NCBI GenBank assembly: GCA_004214155.1
Contig: SGYQ01000003.1
Location: 62,001-126,000 of the forward strand
DNA length: 64,000 nt
From: Burkholderiaceae bacterium
Lineage (GTDB): Bacteria > Pseudomonadota > Gammaproteobacteria > Burkholderiales > Burkholderiaceae_A
Reading direction: 5' to 3'
The notes below the pieces were generated by a model. That model was not told where the DNA came from, made no database searches, and saw nothing but the letters and a program-made list of their open reading frames with translations. The position numbers and the translations under genes were made by a program. Shown here in pieces: positions 18,432 to 27,249 of the stretch; the stretch's first letter is position 1; every line of letters starts with the position of its first letter.

Positions 18432-20273
18432 CTACTCTACAGTAACACTTTTTGCTAAATTTCTCGGTTTATCTACATCATTACCTTTCGAGCTGGCCAC
18501 GTGGTATGCCAGTAGTTGCAAAGGAATTACGTGTAGTATTGGGGAAAGAAAACCTGCGTGATCTCCTAGAGTAATTATTTTTGTACAAGAGCCTTCCTGC
18601 AACTCGAAACCCTGGTCAGCAATTATAAATAATTTGCCCCCGCGAGCCTTAACTTCCTCAAGATTATTTTTCAGTTTATTTACCAGGTCATCGTTTGGTG
18701 CAATAGCAATAATGGGCATGTTTTCATCGATCAGAGCTAGGGGACCATGCTTTAACTCCCCGGCAGCATAAGCTTCAGCATGAATATAGCTAATTTCCTT
18801 AAGTTTAAGTGCTCCTTCCATGGCAATAGGATAATGAATACCCCGTCCCAGGAACAACACATTCTGTTTGTTTTCAAAATATTTGATCCAGTTTTTTATA
18901 CTTATCTCTTCATTGAGTATCGATGCGACTGCATTAGGCAAATGTCTGAGCTGCTTTAAAAATTTCCGTTCGTTTTGGATATTTATATGATTTTTCGTTT
19001 TAGCGAGTGTAAGCGCAAATACAAATAGCGATGCAAGTTGTGTTGTAAATGCTTTAGTCGAAGCCACACCAATTTCAAGGCCCGCCCGGGTGATAAACGA
19101 TAAGTTGCATATCCGGATAAGAGTTGATTCCTGTACATTACAGATTCCAAAAATCCACTCTAGTCCTAACTTTCTGGCTAGCTTCAAAGCCGCAAGCGTA
19201 TCAGCAGTTTCTCCTGATTGAGAGATACCAATCATAAGAGTTTTGTCTTTGAGAACACTTTTTCTGTACCTAAACTCACTAGCGATCTCCACGGAGACAT
19301 GCACTTTGGCTAACTCCTCTATCCAATATTTTGCTACTAATCCTGCATGATAGCTAGTGCCACACGCAATTATGATAATTTGTTCTACTTCTTCAAAGAT
19401 TTTTGGCGCATCGTTGCCAAAAAGAATAGGGGTTAAAGAGTTTTCATCAAAAAAATTTTCCAAGGTCATTGCGATGGCGTTTGGTTGTTCATAAATTTCT
19501 TTTTGCATGAAGCTTGTATGCTCACCACAGGAAACCTTATCGCCAGCAATATCTAATTTAGTCAAATCTCTATTAATTTTGTTGAGGTTCTCATCATATA
19601 TCGTAAACTCAGATCCGTTTAAACAGACGAGTTCTAACTCTTCTATAAATACAATATGCGTCGAAATGCCAGATAGGGAATTCGGATCAGATGATAAAAA
19701 ATATTGATGGCTTACCCTATCCATTCCCAATACGAGAGAGGAAGAACTCTTTGTACCTGAGATAGTATTAGGATCCTTATCGCAAATTGCGACTAATGCA
19801 TAAGCTCCTATTAGTTTTTTTCTAACAGAATTTAAAGCTTCTTTTAATGAGGAGAATTTTTTTCTCTCTAAGTGAAGCAAATGTGCGAGGACCTCTGAAT
19901 CGGTTTGGGATTCAAAAGAATATCCATGTTTTATGAGTTTCGCTTTCAGCTCTTTGTAGTTCTCTATAATTCCATTATGAATTACGCAAACTGAAAAACC
20001 ATCTTTTATGGATAGATGAGGATGTGCATTTAATTCATTTACTTTTCCATGGGTAGCCCATCTTGTATGAGCAATCCCAATATTAGAATATTTTGTATCT
20101 ACAATTTTTTCTAACTCGGAGACCCTTCCTACAGATCTGTATCTTTCTATCTTGCTATTTTCAAAGCATGCAAGTCCTGCAGAATCGTAACCTCGATATT
20201 CTAATTTTTTTAGGCATCCAATTAAATCCTGTACGATATTGCCTTTCTTAATTCCTGCAATAATCCCGCACAT
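18432..20273 (-). CDS. glmS: Glutamine--fructose-6-phosphate aminotransferase
   Basis: A 613-residue enzyme making glucosamine-6-phosphate, the first step to UDP-GlcNAc. The N-terminal glutaminase domain starts MCGIIAGIKKG (nucleophile Cys2) with LEYRGYDSAGLA and THGKVNELNAHPH; two SIS isomerase domains follow with CGTSYHAGLVAKYW and ISQSGETADTLAALK, and the C-terminus ends NLAKSVTVE, the conserved catalytic tail. It begins 3 bases after glmU, giving a glmU-glmS pair for UDP-GlcNAc supply. No glmS-ribozyme-like leader is possible in such a short gap. Confidence 0.97.
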   Translation of the reverse strand: MCGIIAGIKKGNIVQDLIGCLKKLEYRGYDSAGLACFENSKIERYRSVGRVSELEKIVDTKYSNIGIAHTRWATHGKVNELNAHPHLSIKDGFSVCVIHNGIIENYKELKAKLIKHGYSFESQTDSEVLAHLLHLERKKFSSLKEALNSVRKKLIGAYALVAICDKDPNTISGTKSSSSLVLGMDRVSHQYFLSSDPNSLSGISTHIVFIEELELVCLNGSEFTIYDENLNKINRDLTKLDIAGDKVSCGEHTSFMQKEIYEQPNAIAMTLENFFDENSLTPILFGNDAPKIFEEVEQIIIIACGTSYHAGLVAKYWIEELAKVHVSVEIASEFRYRKSVLKDKTLMIGISQSGETADTLAALKLARKLGLEWIFGICNVQESTLIRICNLSFITRAGLEIGVASTKAFTTQLASLFVFALTLAKTKNHINIQNERKFLKQLRHLPNAVASILNEEISIKNWIKYFENKQNVLFLGRGIHYPIAMEGALKLKEISYIHAEAYAAGELKHGPLALIDENMPIIAIAPNDDLVNKLKNNLEEVKARGGKLFIIADQGFELQEGSCTKIITLGDHAGFLSPILHVIPLQLLAYHVASSKGNDVDKPRNLAKSVTVE

Positions 20274-20276
20274 AGT

Positions 20277-21641
20277 CTAATTTTTTTTCCAATTTTTTAT
20301 GGTAGTCTGCTTTGCACGTCCAACATTTAAGCTTTTAGCCGGAGCATCAATTGTGATGCAACTGCCAGCTCCGATTGTAGCGCCTTTCTTGATTTTTATT
20401 GGAGCTACCAAACTAGTATTAGATCCTACAAAAACATTATCTTCGATCGTGGTTTTGTGTTTATCTTTTCCGTCGTAGTTACAGGTTATAGCACCAGCGC
20501 CGATGTTTACATCTTTTCCAATTTCTGCGTCACCGATATAAGATAAGTGGCTCGCCTTGGTGCTACTTCCAATAACGCTATTTTTTATCTCAACAAAATT
20601 ACCAACACGACAATTCTCCCCGACTACTACTCCATTTCTTAATCTGGCGAAAGGCCCAACAGTACTATTCTTTTTTATTTCACTTTCTTCGATAACACTA
20701 AATGCATCGACTCGAACATTATCCTCGATATTGACGTTTTTAAGAATTGTATAAGGTCCGATTTCTACATTTTTACCAAGGTTAATTTCTCCGTCAAAAA
20801 CACATCCCGTGTCAATACTTACATTAGCTTTGAATTTGATATCTCCTCGAAGATTAAAATTATTGGGGTCTTTTATTTGCAACCCTTTTTCTAAATAGAA
20901 TTCAATTTTCTTTTGGCTCAATATTACTTCCGCTTCTAATTTCTGTTTAATTGTGTTTACTCCAAGAATTTCCTGAGAATCCTCAAGTTCTAATGAACTA
21001 ATTGCAAGGTTATTTTTTACAGCTTTCGCCACTAGGTCGGTAAGATAAAACTCATTTTGTTTGTTGTTTTGTTTTATCTCTTGGATTAGCCCTTTCAGAA
21101 CTTTCGTATTTATTAGCATTGGCCCAGCAAATATTTCCATTATTCTCCTCTCTTTTGTAGAAGCGTCAGCTTCTTCCCTGATTGATAAGATTTCCTTCCG
21201 AATATTTCTTATAATTCTTCCATAGCCTTTTGGTTTCTCTATTTTTGTGGTTAAGATTCTAAAACATGAGTTTTTTGCAAAATTTTTAGCAAATCGCTTC
21301 AATGATTGGTTAGAGAGGAGAGGAACATCGCCGAATAGGATAAGAGTTGGTTTGTTAATTTTTAAGAGAGGAACTGCGGATCTCAAAGCGTCACCAGTTC
21401 CTAAGGGTTTTTCTTGAATTGCAAACTTAGGTTTTAGTTTTGTGTGTGCGAATTGGCGAACCGTGTTCTCGATCTCTGTCCCATTTGGAGGAACAACAAC
21501 AATAATATCTGATTCCTTAAATGGAGCAATAGCTTCAAATACATGGCAGATCATCGGCTTGCCACAAATTTGATGGAGGACCTTGGGAAGAGCACTTTTC
21601 ATGCGCCTTCCCATACCTGCTGCCAATATTACGATATTCAT
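20277..21641 (-). CDS. glmU: Bifunctional UDP-GlcNAc pyrophosphorylase/GlcN-1-P acetyltransferase
   Basis: A 454-residue GlmU. The N-terminal uridylyltransferase half begins VILAAGMGRRMKSALPKVLH (nucleotide loop) and has LFGDVPLLS and LGTGDALRSA. From about residue 250 the left-handed beta-helix hexapeptide repeats form the acetyltransferase, with SHLSYIGDAEIGKDVNIGAG and CNYDGKDKHKT as the usual active-site signatures. The start ATG overlaps the symporter stop by 4 bases, and glmS follows 3 bases after its stop. Both reactions of UDP-GlcNAc formation should be intact. Confidence 0.96.
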   Translation of the reverse strand: MNIVILAAGMGRRMKSALPKVLHQICGKPMICHVFEAIAPFKESDIIVVVPPNGTEIENTVRQFAHTKLKPKFAIQEKPLGTGDALRSAVPLLKINKPTLILFGDVPLLSNQSLKRFAKNFAKNSCFRILTTKIEKPKGYGRIIRNIRKEILSIREEADASTKERRIMEIFAGPMLINTKVLKGLIQEIKQNNKQNEFYLTDLVAKAVKNNLAISSLELEDSQEILGVNTIKQKLEAEVILSQKKIEFYLEKGLQIKDPNNFNLRGDIKFKANVSIDTGCVFDGEINLGKNVEIGPYTILKNVNIEDNVRVDAFSVIEESEIKKNSTVGPFARLRNGVVVGENCRVGNFVEIKNSVIGSSTKASHLSYIGDAEIGKDVNIGAGAITCNYDGKDKHKTTIEDNVFVGSNTSLVAPIKIKKGATIGAGSCITIDAPAKSLNVGRAKQTTIKNWKKN

Positions 21642-23050
21642 TCGCGCACGCTTGATTTAGCCAAAAAAACAGACCCCAGAATCATTCCAACTATACTCAG
21701 AATAAGGCCTATTAGTTGAGGTTCAATAGGCAAATTCAACTCTAATAATTCAAGAGCTAACCACGATGTGACTCCCAACACTATTGCTAAACCTGCGCCA
21801 GAACTGTTTGCCCGTTTCCAGAATAAGCCTGCAACAAGTGGTGTAAATGCACCGGCAAGGGTTACTCTGTAGGCATTCTCTACCATAGTGTGGATTGTGT
21901 TATTAGATGAAATTGAGTACATACACACTATAATAATGAACACAAATATAGTGATTCGGGTCGCCATCATAAGCTGATGTGGTTCGAGCTTTTTACTAAA
22001 ATAGCTCACGATATTTTGCGTAAATAAAACTGATGGTGCCAATAAGGTTCCCGATGCTGTACTCAATATCACGCTCACAAGAGAGCCGAAAAAAATAATC
22101 TGCAGCCAACTTGACGTGTGATTTAAAATCAAACTTGGCAGGACTAGTTGAGAATCAATTTCCATTAATTTGGAAGTTTCGAGGGGGTCAATGATAAATG
22201 AAGTATATGCCAAAAGAAGGGGCACCGAAGCGAAAATCAAGTAGAAGATGCCTCCGAACGTAGTCGCCACAGAGGCAATGCTAGCATTCTGTGCCGCATT
22301 CGCACGTTGAAAAACATCTTGTTGTGGAATAGAACCCAGAGCCATGGTTAAGAAAGCGGCGATCCAAAGAAGGAATTCTAACGAATCTATAGAGGGTAAG
22401 AAAAGCAGTTTCCCATCTAAATCGGCTTTGGCAATGACAGCTCCAATACCTCCAGCAAGACTCGTTGTTTCTGCTGTGGCAAGCACCAAACCAACAACAA
22501 TTACAATCATCTGGAGAAATGTCGTCACAGCGATGGACCACATCCCACCAACTATTGTGTAACAAAGAACAATAAAAGCGCCCAATAGAATCCCATTTGT
22601 ATTGGAAATGCTGTCATTGGAAAGCAAGGAAAAAACTAAACCTAAGGCAGTTATCTGTGCAGCAATCCACCCCAAATAAGAAATAATAATAAGTGCCGAA
22701 ATTGTTAGCTCAATGTGCCTGTTATACTTTTTGCGAAAGAAATCACCCAGGGTGAGCAAGTTCATCCGGTAGAGTTTCTTTGCAAAAAATAAACCGAAAA
22801 TGATTAGACAGGCTGCTGCTCCAAATGGATCAGAGGCTAGTCCGATGAGGCCTTCCTCCAAAAACGTGGCTGAAATACCAAGAACCGTTTCAGCACCAAA
22901 CCATGTTGCAAAAACCATGGCAAAAACTATTAAGAATGGAAGATTCCTACCAGCCCTGATAAAGTCATCAGCAGTTTTTGTTTTTCTTGAAAAGTACAGT
23001 CCGATCAGAACGGATAACAGAATATATAAAAAAATAAAGTTAAGCACCAT
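21638..23050 (-). CDS. Sodium:solute symporter (SSS family)
   Basis: A 470-residue polytopic membrane protein with about 13 segments of the SSS (LeuT-fold) family. The N-terminal SRKTKTADDFIRAGRNLPF, ATWFGAETVLG, CYTIVGGMWSIAVTTFLQM and the GSIPQQDVFQR loop are family hallmarks. The substrate is not identifiable; the nearest general resemblance is to proline/pantothenate-like or broad organic-anion symporters. ATG 23050 is preferred over a TTG at 23074, reducing the overlap with ubiB from 35 to 11 bases. It is co-transcribed with ubiB upstream and glmU downstream, but there is no clear functional link. Confidence 0.88.
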   Translation of the reverse strand: MVLNFIFLYILLSVLIGLYFSRKTKTADDFIRAGRNLPFLIVFAMVFATWFGAETVLGISATFLEEGLIGLASDPFGAAACLIIFGLFFAKKLYRMNLLTLGDFFRKKYNRHIELTISALIIISYLGWIAAQITALGLVFSLLSNDSISNTNGILLGAFIVLCYTIVGGMWSIAVTTFLQMIVIVVGLVLATAETTSLAGGIGAVIAKADLDGKLLFLPSIDSLEFLLWIAAFLTMALGSIPQQDVFQRANAAQNASIASVATTFGGIFYLIFASVPLLLAYTSFIIDPLETSKLMEIDSQLVLPSLILNHTSSWLQIIFFGSLVSVILSTASGTLLAPSVLFTQNIVSYFSKKLEPHQLMMATRITIFVFIIIVCMYSISSNNTIHTMVENAYRVTLAGAFTPLVAGLFWKRANSSGAGLAIVLGVTSWLALELLELNLPIEPQLIGLILSIVGMILGSVFLAKSSVRE

Positions 23051-24608
23051 AATTAAAAGAGATGATAAGGCCAATAAAAATAAGAATTATCAATAAATGA
23101 AACACAGTATTTGCTTTAATCCAATATTTTAAATCTTTATGCAGCTCGTTGAGCTCAAGAATCTTCTCTTTTTCCAACTGGTTATATTTTTTTAGCTGGT
23201 CGACTAATTCAAAACCAAGTTTAGGTATTTTTGGCAATTCTGAAGCCCAGTTTTCCGACTCTTTCAAAATTTGATTTTTAAACGCAGAAAACCCAATTTG
23301 CTCACTCATCCAGCGTTCTAAAAACGGTTTCGCTGTCACCCATAGGTCTAAATCAGGGTTCAACTGTCTTCCTAACCCTTCAATGTTTAAAAGAGTTTTC
23401 TGTAGGAGTACCAGCTGGGGCTGTATTATTACATTAAACTTCTTTGATGCCTGAAATAGCCTAAGTAAAACTTGCCCGAGAGAAATTTCTTTTAATGGTT
23501 TGTCAAAATACGGCTCGCAAACAGTTCTAATAGCTGATTCCAAAGATTCTACTCGTGTGTTCGCAGGTACCCAACCAGAGTCTATATGTAACTGTGCCAC
23601 CTTCCTATAGTCTCTTCTAAAAAAAGCTAAAAAATTTCTGGCCAAATAATTTTTGTCATAATCTGTCAAACTTCCAACTATTCCAAAGTCTAACGCTATA
23701 TATTTTCCGAAATAAGTTCCTTTTTTTCCGATGAGAATATTTCCTGGATGCATATCAGCGTGAAAAAATCCGTCTCTAAATACTTGCGTGAAAAATATTT
23801 CAACACCATCATGAGAAAGCTGTATTAGATCAATATTAGACTTTTTTAACAACTCAATTTGGTTGATTGGAATGCCATCAACTCTTTCCATTACAATCAC
23901 TTCTGATGAACAAAGCTCCCACACCATCTCCGGGATTTTCAAAATAGAACTTTTTGCGAAGTTTCTCTTTATTTTCGATGCATTCCCCGCTTCATACAAT
24001 AGATCCACTTCATCATGAAGATAAGTATCGAATTCAGAGACAACCTCAATCGGCCTTAGTCGCTTCGCCCCGGGCACAAAAAACTTAATAAGTTTGGCGA
24101 CAAGATATAGTAACTTCAAGTCACGTTCAATATTCTGCAATACATTCGGTCTAAGGACTTTAACAGCAACAGAGTTATTATTCTTTTTGAGTTTTGCCAA
24201 ATGGACTTGCGCAACTGAAGCACTCGCTATAGGAGTCAATGAGAATTCGGAGAATAGATCATTTAATTTTTGTTTGAAGGATTTTTCAATAATTGATACA
24301 GCAATTTCTCCAGAAAAAGGCTTTACTTTATCTTGAAGAAAAGCTAGTTCGTCAGCCAATTTATCGTAAAGGATATCTCGTCTGGTTGATAGTAGTTGCC
24401 CAAATTTAACAAACAGAGGACCGAGATTTTCCAAGGCTATTCTGAGCCTTTTCTCCTTGGAGAATTGTTTGTATTTATTTCCATTAAGTATGCTAAGAAG
24501 AAATATAATAATTTTGATAACCAAAGGTGAATTTGTACCCGTAAAATCAGCAAGGTTAAAACTTCTAAACACCCATAAGATTTTACATATTCTTAAAATA
24601 TTTGACAT
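23040..24608 (-). CDS. ubiB: UbiB atypical kinase, ubiquinone biosynthesis
   Basis: A 522-residue UbiB/ABC1 protein. Family features are the KxGQ motif in LGPLFVKFGQLLSTRRDIL (about 68-86), the Ala-rich nucleotide loop TPIASASVAQVHLA, the Lys in VAVKVLRP, the catalytic block FFHADMHPGNILI and IALDFGIVGSL, and C-terminal membrane segments ending IILIFIGLIISF. It is needed for aerobic ubiquinone synthesis in proteobacteria and probably acts as an ATPase at the membrane. It heads the ubiB-symporter-glmU-glmS run. About 260 non-coding bases precede it, which must hold its promoter. Confidence 0.95.
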   Translation of the reverse strand: MSNILRICKILWVFRSFNLADFTGTNSPLVIKIIIFLLSILNGNKYKQFSKEKRLRIALENLGPLFVKFGQLLSTRRDILYDKLADELAFLQDKVKPFSGEIAVSIIEKSFKQKLNDLFSEFSLTPIASASVAQVHLAKLKKNNNSVAVKVLRPNVLQNIERDLKLLYLVAKLIKFFVPGAKRLRPIEVVSEFDTYLHDEVDLLYEAGNASKIKRNFAKSSILKIPEMVWELCSSEVIVMERVDGIPINQIELLKKSNIDLIQLSHDGVEIFFTQVFRDGFFHADMHPGNILIGKKGTYFGKYIALDFGIVGSLTDYDKNYLARNFLAFFRRDYRKVAQLHIDSGWVPANTRVESLESAIRTVCEPYFDKPLKEISLGQVLLRLFQASKKFNVIIQPQLVLLQKTLLNIEGLGRQLNPDLDLWVTAKPFLERWMSEQIGFSAFKNQILKESENWASELPKIPKLGFELVDQLKKYNQLEKEKILELNELHKDLKYWIKANTVFHLLIILIFIGLIISFNYGA

Positions 24609-24869
24609 GAAGCAACGTTAATTATGAAAGTTAAAAAATATTTTTTCGAAGAACTAATACAGTACACTAACCGGACTACGCAAAAGTTTTACCCGGGTAC
24701 TTTGTTTTAATTAAATTATCCTCAAGTATCGTCATTATGGACATTTCTCACTTTAGTAGTAGCTAATTATATGTCCATTTGTATTCAATATCATAGAATT
24801 TCTTGAAGTACCTTGTACTACCTCTAGAGTTTAGTGTTCTACTTTTGAACAATGCGTTACATAACGAAA
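24609..24869. other. Intergenic region upstream of ubiB, downstream of folB
   Basis: This is the longest apparently non-coding stretch of the window (261 bases). Two imperfect inverted repeats are visible: AAAG...CTTT enclosing TACCCGGGTA around 24683-24704, and ATGGACAT (24737-24744) paired with ATGTCCAT (24771-24778) across 26 bases. Neither is followed by a strong T-run on the minus strand, so folB termination is not clearly explained. The ubiB promoter should lie here, but I see no box pair good enough to assign, and no coding frame with a convincing start. Confidence 0.4.
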
Positions 24870-25256
24870 TTATTTCCATGACACAAGTTCAATCCCTACA
24901 GCATCACAATTTTCGTAAGCATTCTTCTTGGCGATTTTTATTCTTGCAGCTGTCACATTTTTTTGTTTTATACAAAAACTAGAAATTTCATTTATGAGCG
25001 TTTCCTGGAGATAAAAGTGTTGCCTGTTAACAATTTTCTTTATGCCTTTTCTAATAGTGTCATAATCAAGGACTTCACTTATAGAGTCTTCTTTAGGAGA
25101 TGCCGATGATAGCGGGAAATACATTTCGATACAAATTATTACTGATTGTTTTTTCTGCATCTCATGCTCATGAATCCCAATAGAAGTTTGAAATTCTAAT
25201 TTATCAAAGAATATGCACAAATGATTTGAAAGCTTTGGATGATTAATTAGGCTCAT
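24870..25256 (-). CDS. folB: Dihydroneopterin aldolase family protein
   Basis: A 128-residue FolB-type protein of the T-fold, converting dihydroneopterin to hydroxymethyl-dihydropterin and glycolaldehyde in folate synthesis. Recognisable parts are IGIHEHEMQKKQSVIICIEM (with the conserved Glu), LDYDTIRKGIKKIV and the C-terminal VGIELVSWK. Its ATG overlaps the stop of the SDR gene by one base. The folM-like neighbour supports a pterin role. The core is somewhat diverged (the usual GxxxxERxxxQ is GIHEHEMQKKQ), so paralogues such as FolX remain possible. Confidence 0.85.
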   Translation of the reverse strand: MSLINHPKLSNHLCIFFDKLEFQTSIGIHEHEMQKKQSVIICIEMYFPLSSASPKEDSISEVLDYDTIRKGIKKIVNRQHFYLQETLINEISSFCIKQKNVTAARIKIAKKNAYENCDAVGIELVSWK

Positions 25257-26017
25257 TAAACTGTAAACATCACGTCTCTATTTGAAGGGGCAAGGTGTTG
25301 TCCTCCGTCAACAATTAAATCTATACCGGTAATCGCAGGATTCGCCTCTAACCAAATAACAGCGCTGGCTATATCTTCAGGAAGGCTTGAGCGTCCAAGT
25401 GGAGTTTTCTTGTGTCCGTGGTCGAAATTTATTTTACTCTGGTGCTCTGACTGTAAAGTAATTCCGGGCGAAATTGAAACAATCCTAAGCGTCGAGGCCA
25501 TTTCAAGGGCCATCAGTTTCGTTGCCTGATATAAAGCATATTTAGAAAGAGTGTACGAGAAAAAATCGGGATTAGGGTTTGAGATTTTTTGGTCTAAAAT
25601 ATTTATCACCAATGATTTTTTGGAATGGTTTTTATTTATGTCAAATAGGGCCTTAGTAAACAATACGGGGGTAACACAATTGCAATTATAAGCGGAAATT
25701 AAATTCTTATTTGAGACCGACTTTGGACAATCATATTGAAATTCTGAGGCATTATTCACTAATAAATCCACTGAGCCTAATTCAGAAAAGATTTCCTCGA
25801 GAATCTTTCCGTATTCCTTCTCATTATCCAAAGGGAAACTAGCTTTAACGATTTTTGCTTTAACGCCTAATTTTACAATTTCTGCTTTCAACTCTTTTGC
25901 TTCTTGATGTGATTGATTATAGTGGATTACAATATTCCATCCACTGGCCGCGAGCTTTCTACACAACTCTTTTCCAATCCGTTTCGCTCCTCCAGTTATG
26001 ACGCATGTTTTATTCAT
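25256..26017 (-). CDS. SDR-family reductase, FolM/pteridine-reductase-like
   Basis: A 253-residue short-chain dehydrogenase. The N-terminal VITGGAKRIGKELCRKLAASGWNIVIHY matches the TGxxxRIG cofactor loop with the Arg typical of NADPH-dependent pteridine reductases. LVNNASEFQYD, the catalytic YTLSK motif (FSYTLSKYALYQATK), SPGITL and a final IDLIVDGGQHLAPSNRD complete the fold. Being overlapped with folB suggests a dihydrofolate/dihydromonapterin reductase role, which is inferred from context. It lies 35 bases from the divergent methyltransferase start at 26053. Confidence 0.87.
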   Translation of the reverse strand: MNKTCVITGGAKRIGKELCRKLAASGWNIVIHYNQSHQEAKELKAEIVKLGVKAKIVKASFPLDNEKEYGKILEEIFSELGSVDLLVNNASEFQYDCPKSVSNKNLISAYNCNCVTPVLFTKALFDINKNHSKKSLVINILDQKISNPNPDFFSYTLSKYALYQATKLMALEMASTLRIVSISPGITLQSEHQSKINFDHGHKKTPLGRSSLPEDIASAVIWLEANPAITGIDLIVDGGQHLAPSNRDVMFTV

Positions 26018-26052
26018 TATTTTTAGTTTACATGTAAAAATTTACAAACAAT

Positions 26053-27249
26053 ATGGTTTTACAAAATTTAAAGAATTTTATTAAAAAAAAAGGAGGGTGG
26101 ATCCCTTTTGATAGCTTTATGTTCGAATGCCTATATGGCAATGACGACAGTTATTATATGAGGAAGAAGGATAGTTTGGCTGGATTGCCTTTCGGATCAT
26201 CTGGCGACTATGTAACGTCTGCATCTTTGGGCCATTGGATGGCTAAGGCATATGCAAACAGTTACGCAAGAATCATTAGTGAAACACGCAACATTGATAA
26301 GGAAGTATTCACAATTAGAGAATATGGCCCTGGTAATGGAGAATTGGCGGCTAAAATTCTTATTGAGCTTTTTGATCAAGATATACTACCAAAAAAATAT
26401 GAAATGCTAGAAATAAGCCAGAGTTTTATTGAATTTCAAAAAACTAAAATCACAGATATTCTGAAGCAATACAATGAATCTCTTTATCTTAGAGCTAATA
26501 AGATTCTAAAGTGGAAGCTTGTTGAAGTTGATTCTGAAGAGTTTGCTACCAATACTGATATTGAGCCTATTAACGGGTTGGTAATTGCAAATGAAATTAT
26601 TGATTCTTTTCCGGTTAAAATTGCCCTGTGGCAACCTAACGATGAAATTTTAGAACTCGGCATAAAAATTAACGATGAAGGCGATTTAGAATTTCAAAAT
26701 CGTTTACCTGATGATCAATTAATAGAAAAGGTATTACACCGTAAAAATCAAGCAAGGCAAAATGGTCACTTTTGGACAACTCCTAGGATGTTAGATATTT
26801 GTCCTCATACAGAGCGCTGGTTAAAAATTTTGATGAGTAAACTTAATTATGGTGAATTGATTCTTTCGGACTATGGTTTAGAACGATATGAGTTAGATAG
26901 CGATCATCGAGTTGAAAGTAATGTTACGGCATTCTTTAAGCATACTCAGATTTCAAAACTGAATGAATGCCTTAAGAACGTTGGTGGTCAGGATTTAACA
27001 TACTTAGTAGACTTTTCGCAGTTATCGGAATTTTTTTTGGACCAACATGATTGTCACTTTAAATTAAAGAGCCAGGCTGCTTGGTTGATTGATTCGGGAG
27101 TTTTAGATCAATTTGCTCGAAATCAAGATTTTTTGTGTAAAAGTCACCAGATGATAGAGGAGGTTGGCAATTTGCAAAAACTTTTATCAGACAATGAAAT
27201 GGGGCAATCATTTCTTTTTTGTCATGTTTTCAAGAAAAATTCTTCGTAA
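26053..27249 (+). CDS. MidA/NDUFAF7-like SAM-dependent methyltransferase
   Basis: A 398-residue protein of the COG1565 family. It carries the SAM motif REYGPGNGELAAKILIEL, the following acidic YEMLEISQSFIEFQ, and NGLVIANEIIDSFPVKIALWQ, the family signature (usually NELLDAxPV). The N-terminal segment FDSFMFECLYGNDDSYYMR followed by GDYVTSASLGHWMA corresponds to the normal YGxxGYY...G(D)F.TSpe. start. The mitochondrial relative NDUFAF7 methylates an Arg of complex I; the bacterial substrate is unknown. The last 20 bases overlap the convergent cca gene. Confidence 0.87.
   Translation: MVLQNLKNFIKKKGGWIPFDSFMFECLYGNDDSYYMRKKDSLAGLPFGSSGDYVTSASLGHWMAKAYANSYARIISETRNIDKEVFTIREYGPGNGELAAKILIELFDQDILPKKYEMLEISQSFIEFQKTKITDILKQYNESLYLRANKILKWKLVEVDSEEFATNTDIEPINGLVIANEIIDSFPVKIALWQPNDEILELGIKINDEGDLEFQNRLPDDQLIEKVLHRKNQARQNGHFWTTPRMLDICPHTERWLKILMSKLNYGELILSDYGLERYELDSDHRVESNVTAFFKHTQISKLNECLKNVGGQDLTYLVDFSQLSEFFLDQHDCHFKLKSQAAWLIDSGVLDQFARNQDFLCKSHQMIEEVGNLQKLLSDNEMGQSFLFCHVFKKNSS

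Noticed and set aside
20274..20276. glmS ribozyme
   Set aside because: Only 3 bases separate glmU and glmS, and the organism type does not carry it.
18432..24608. A functional unit joining ubiB, the symporter, glmU and glmS
   Set aside because: The genes overlap, but no biochemical link ties quinone synthesis to amino-sugar synthesis; simple packing is a sufficient explanation.
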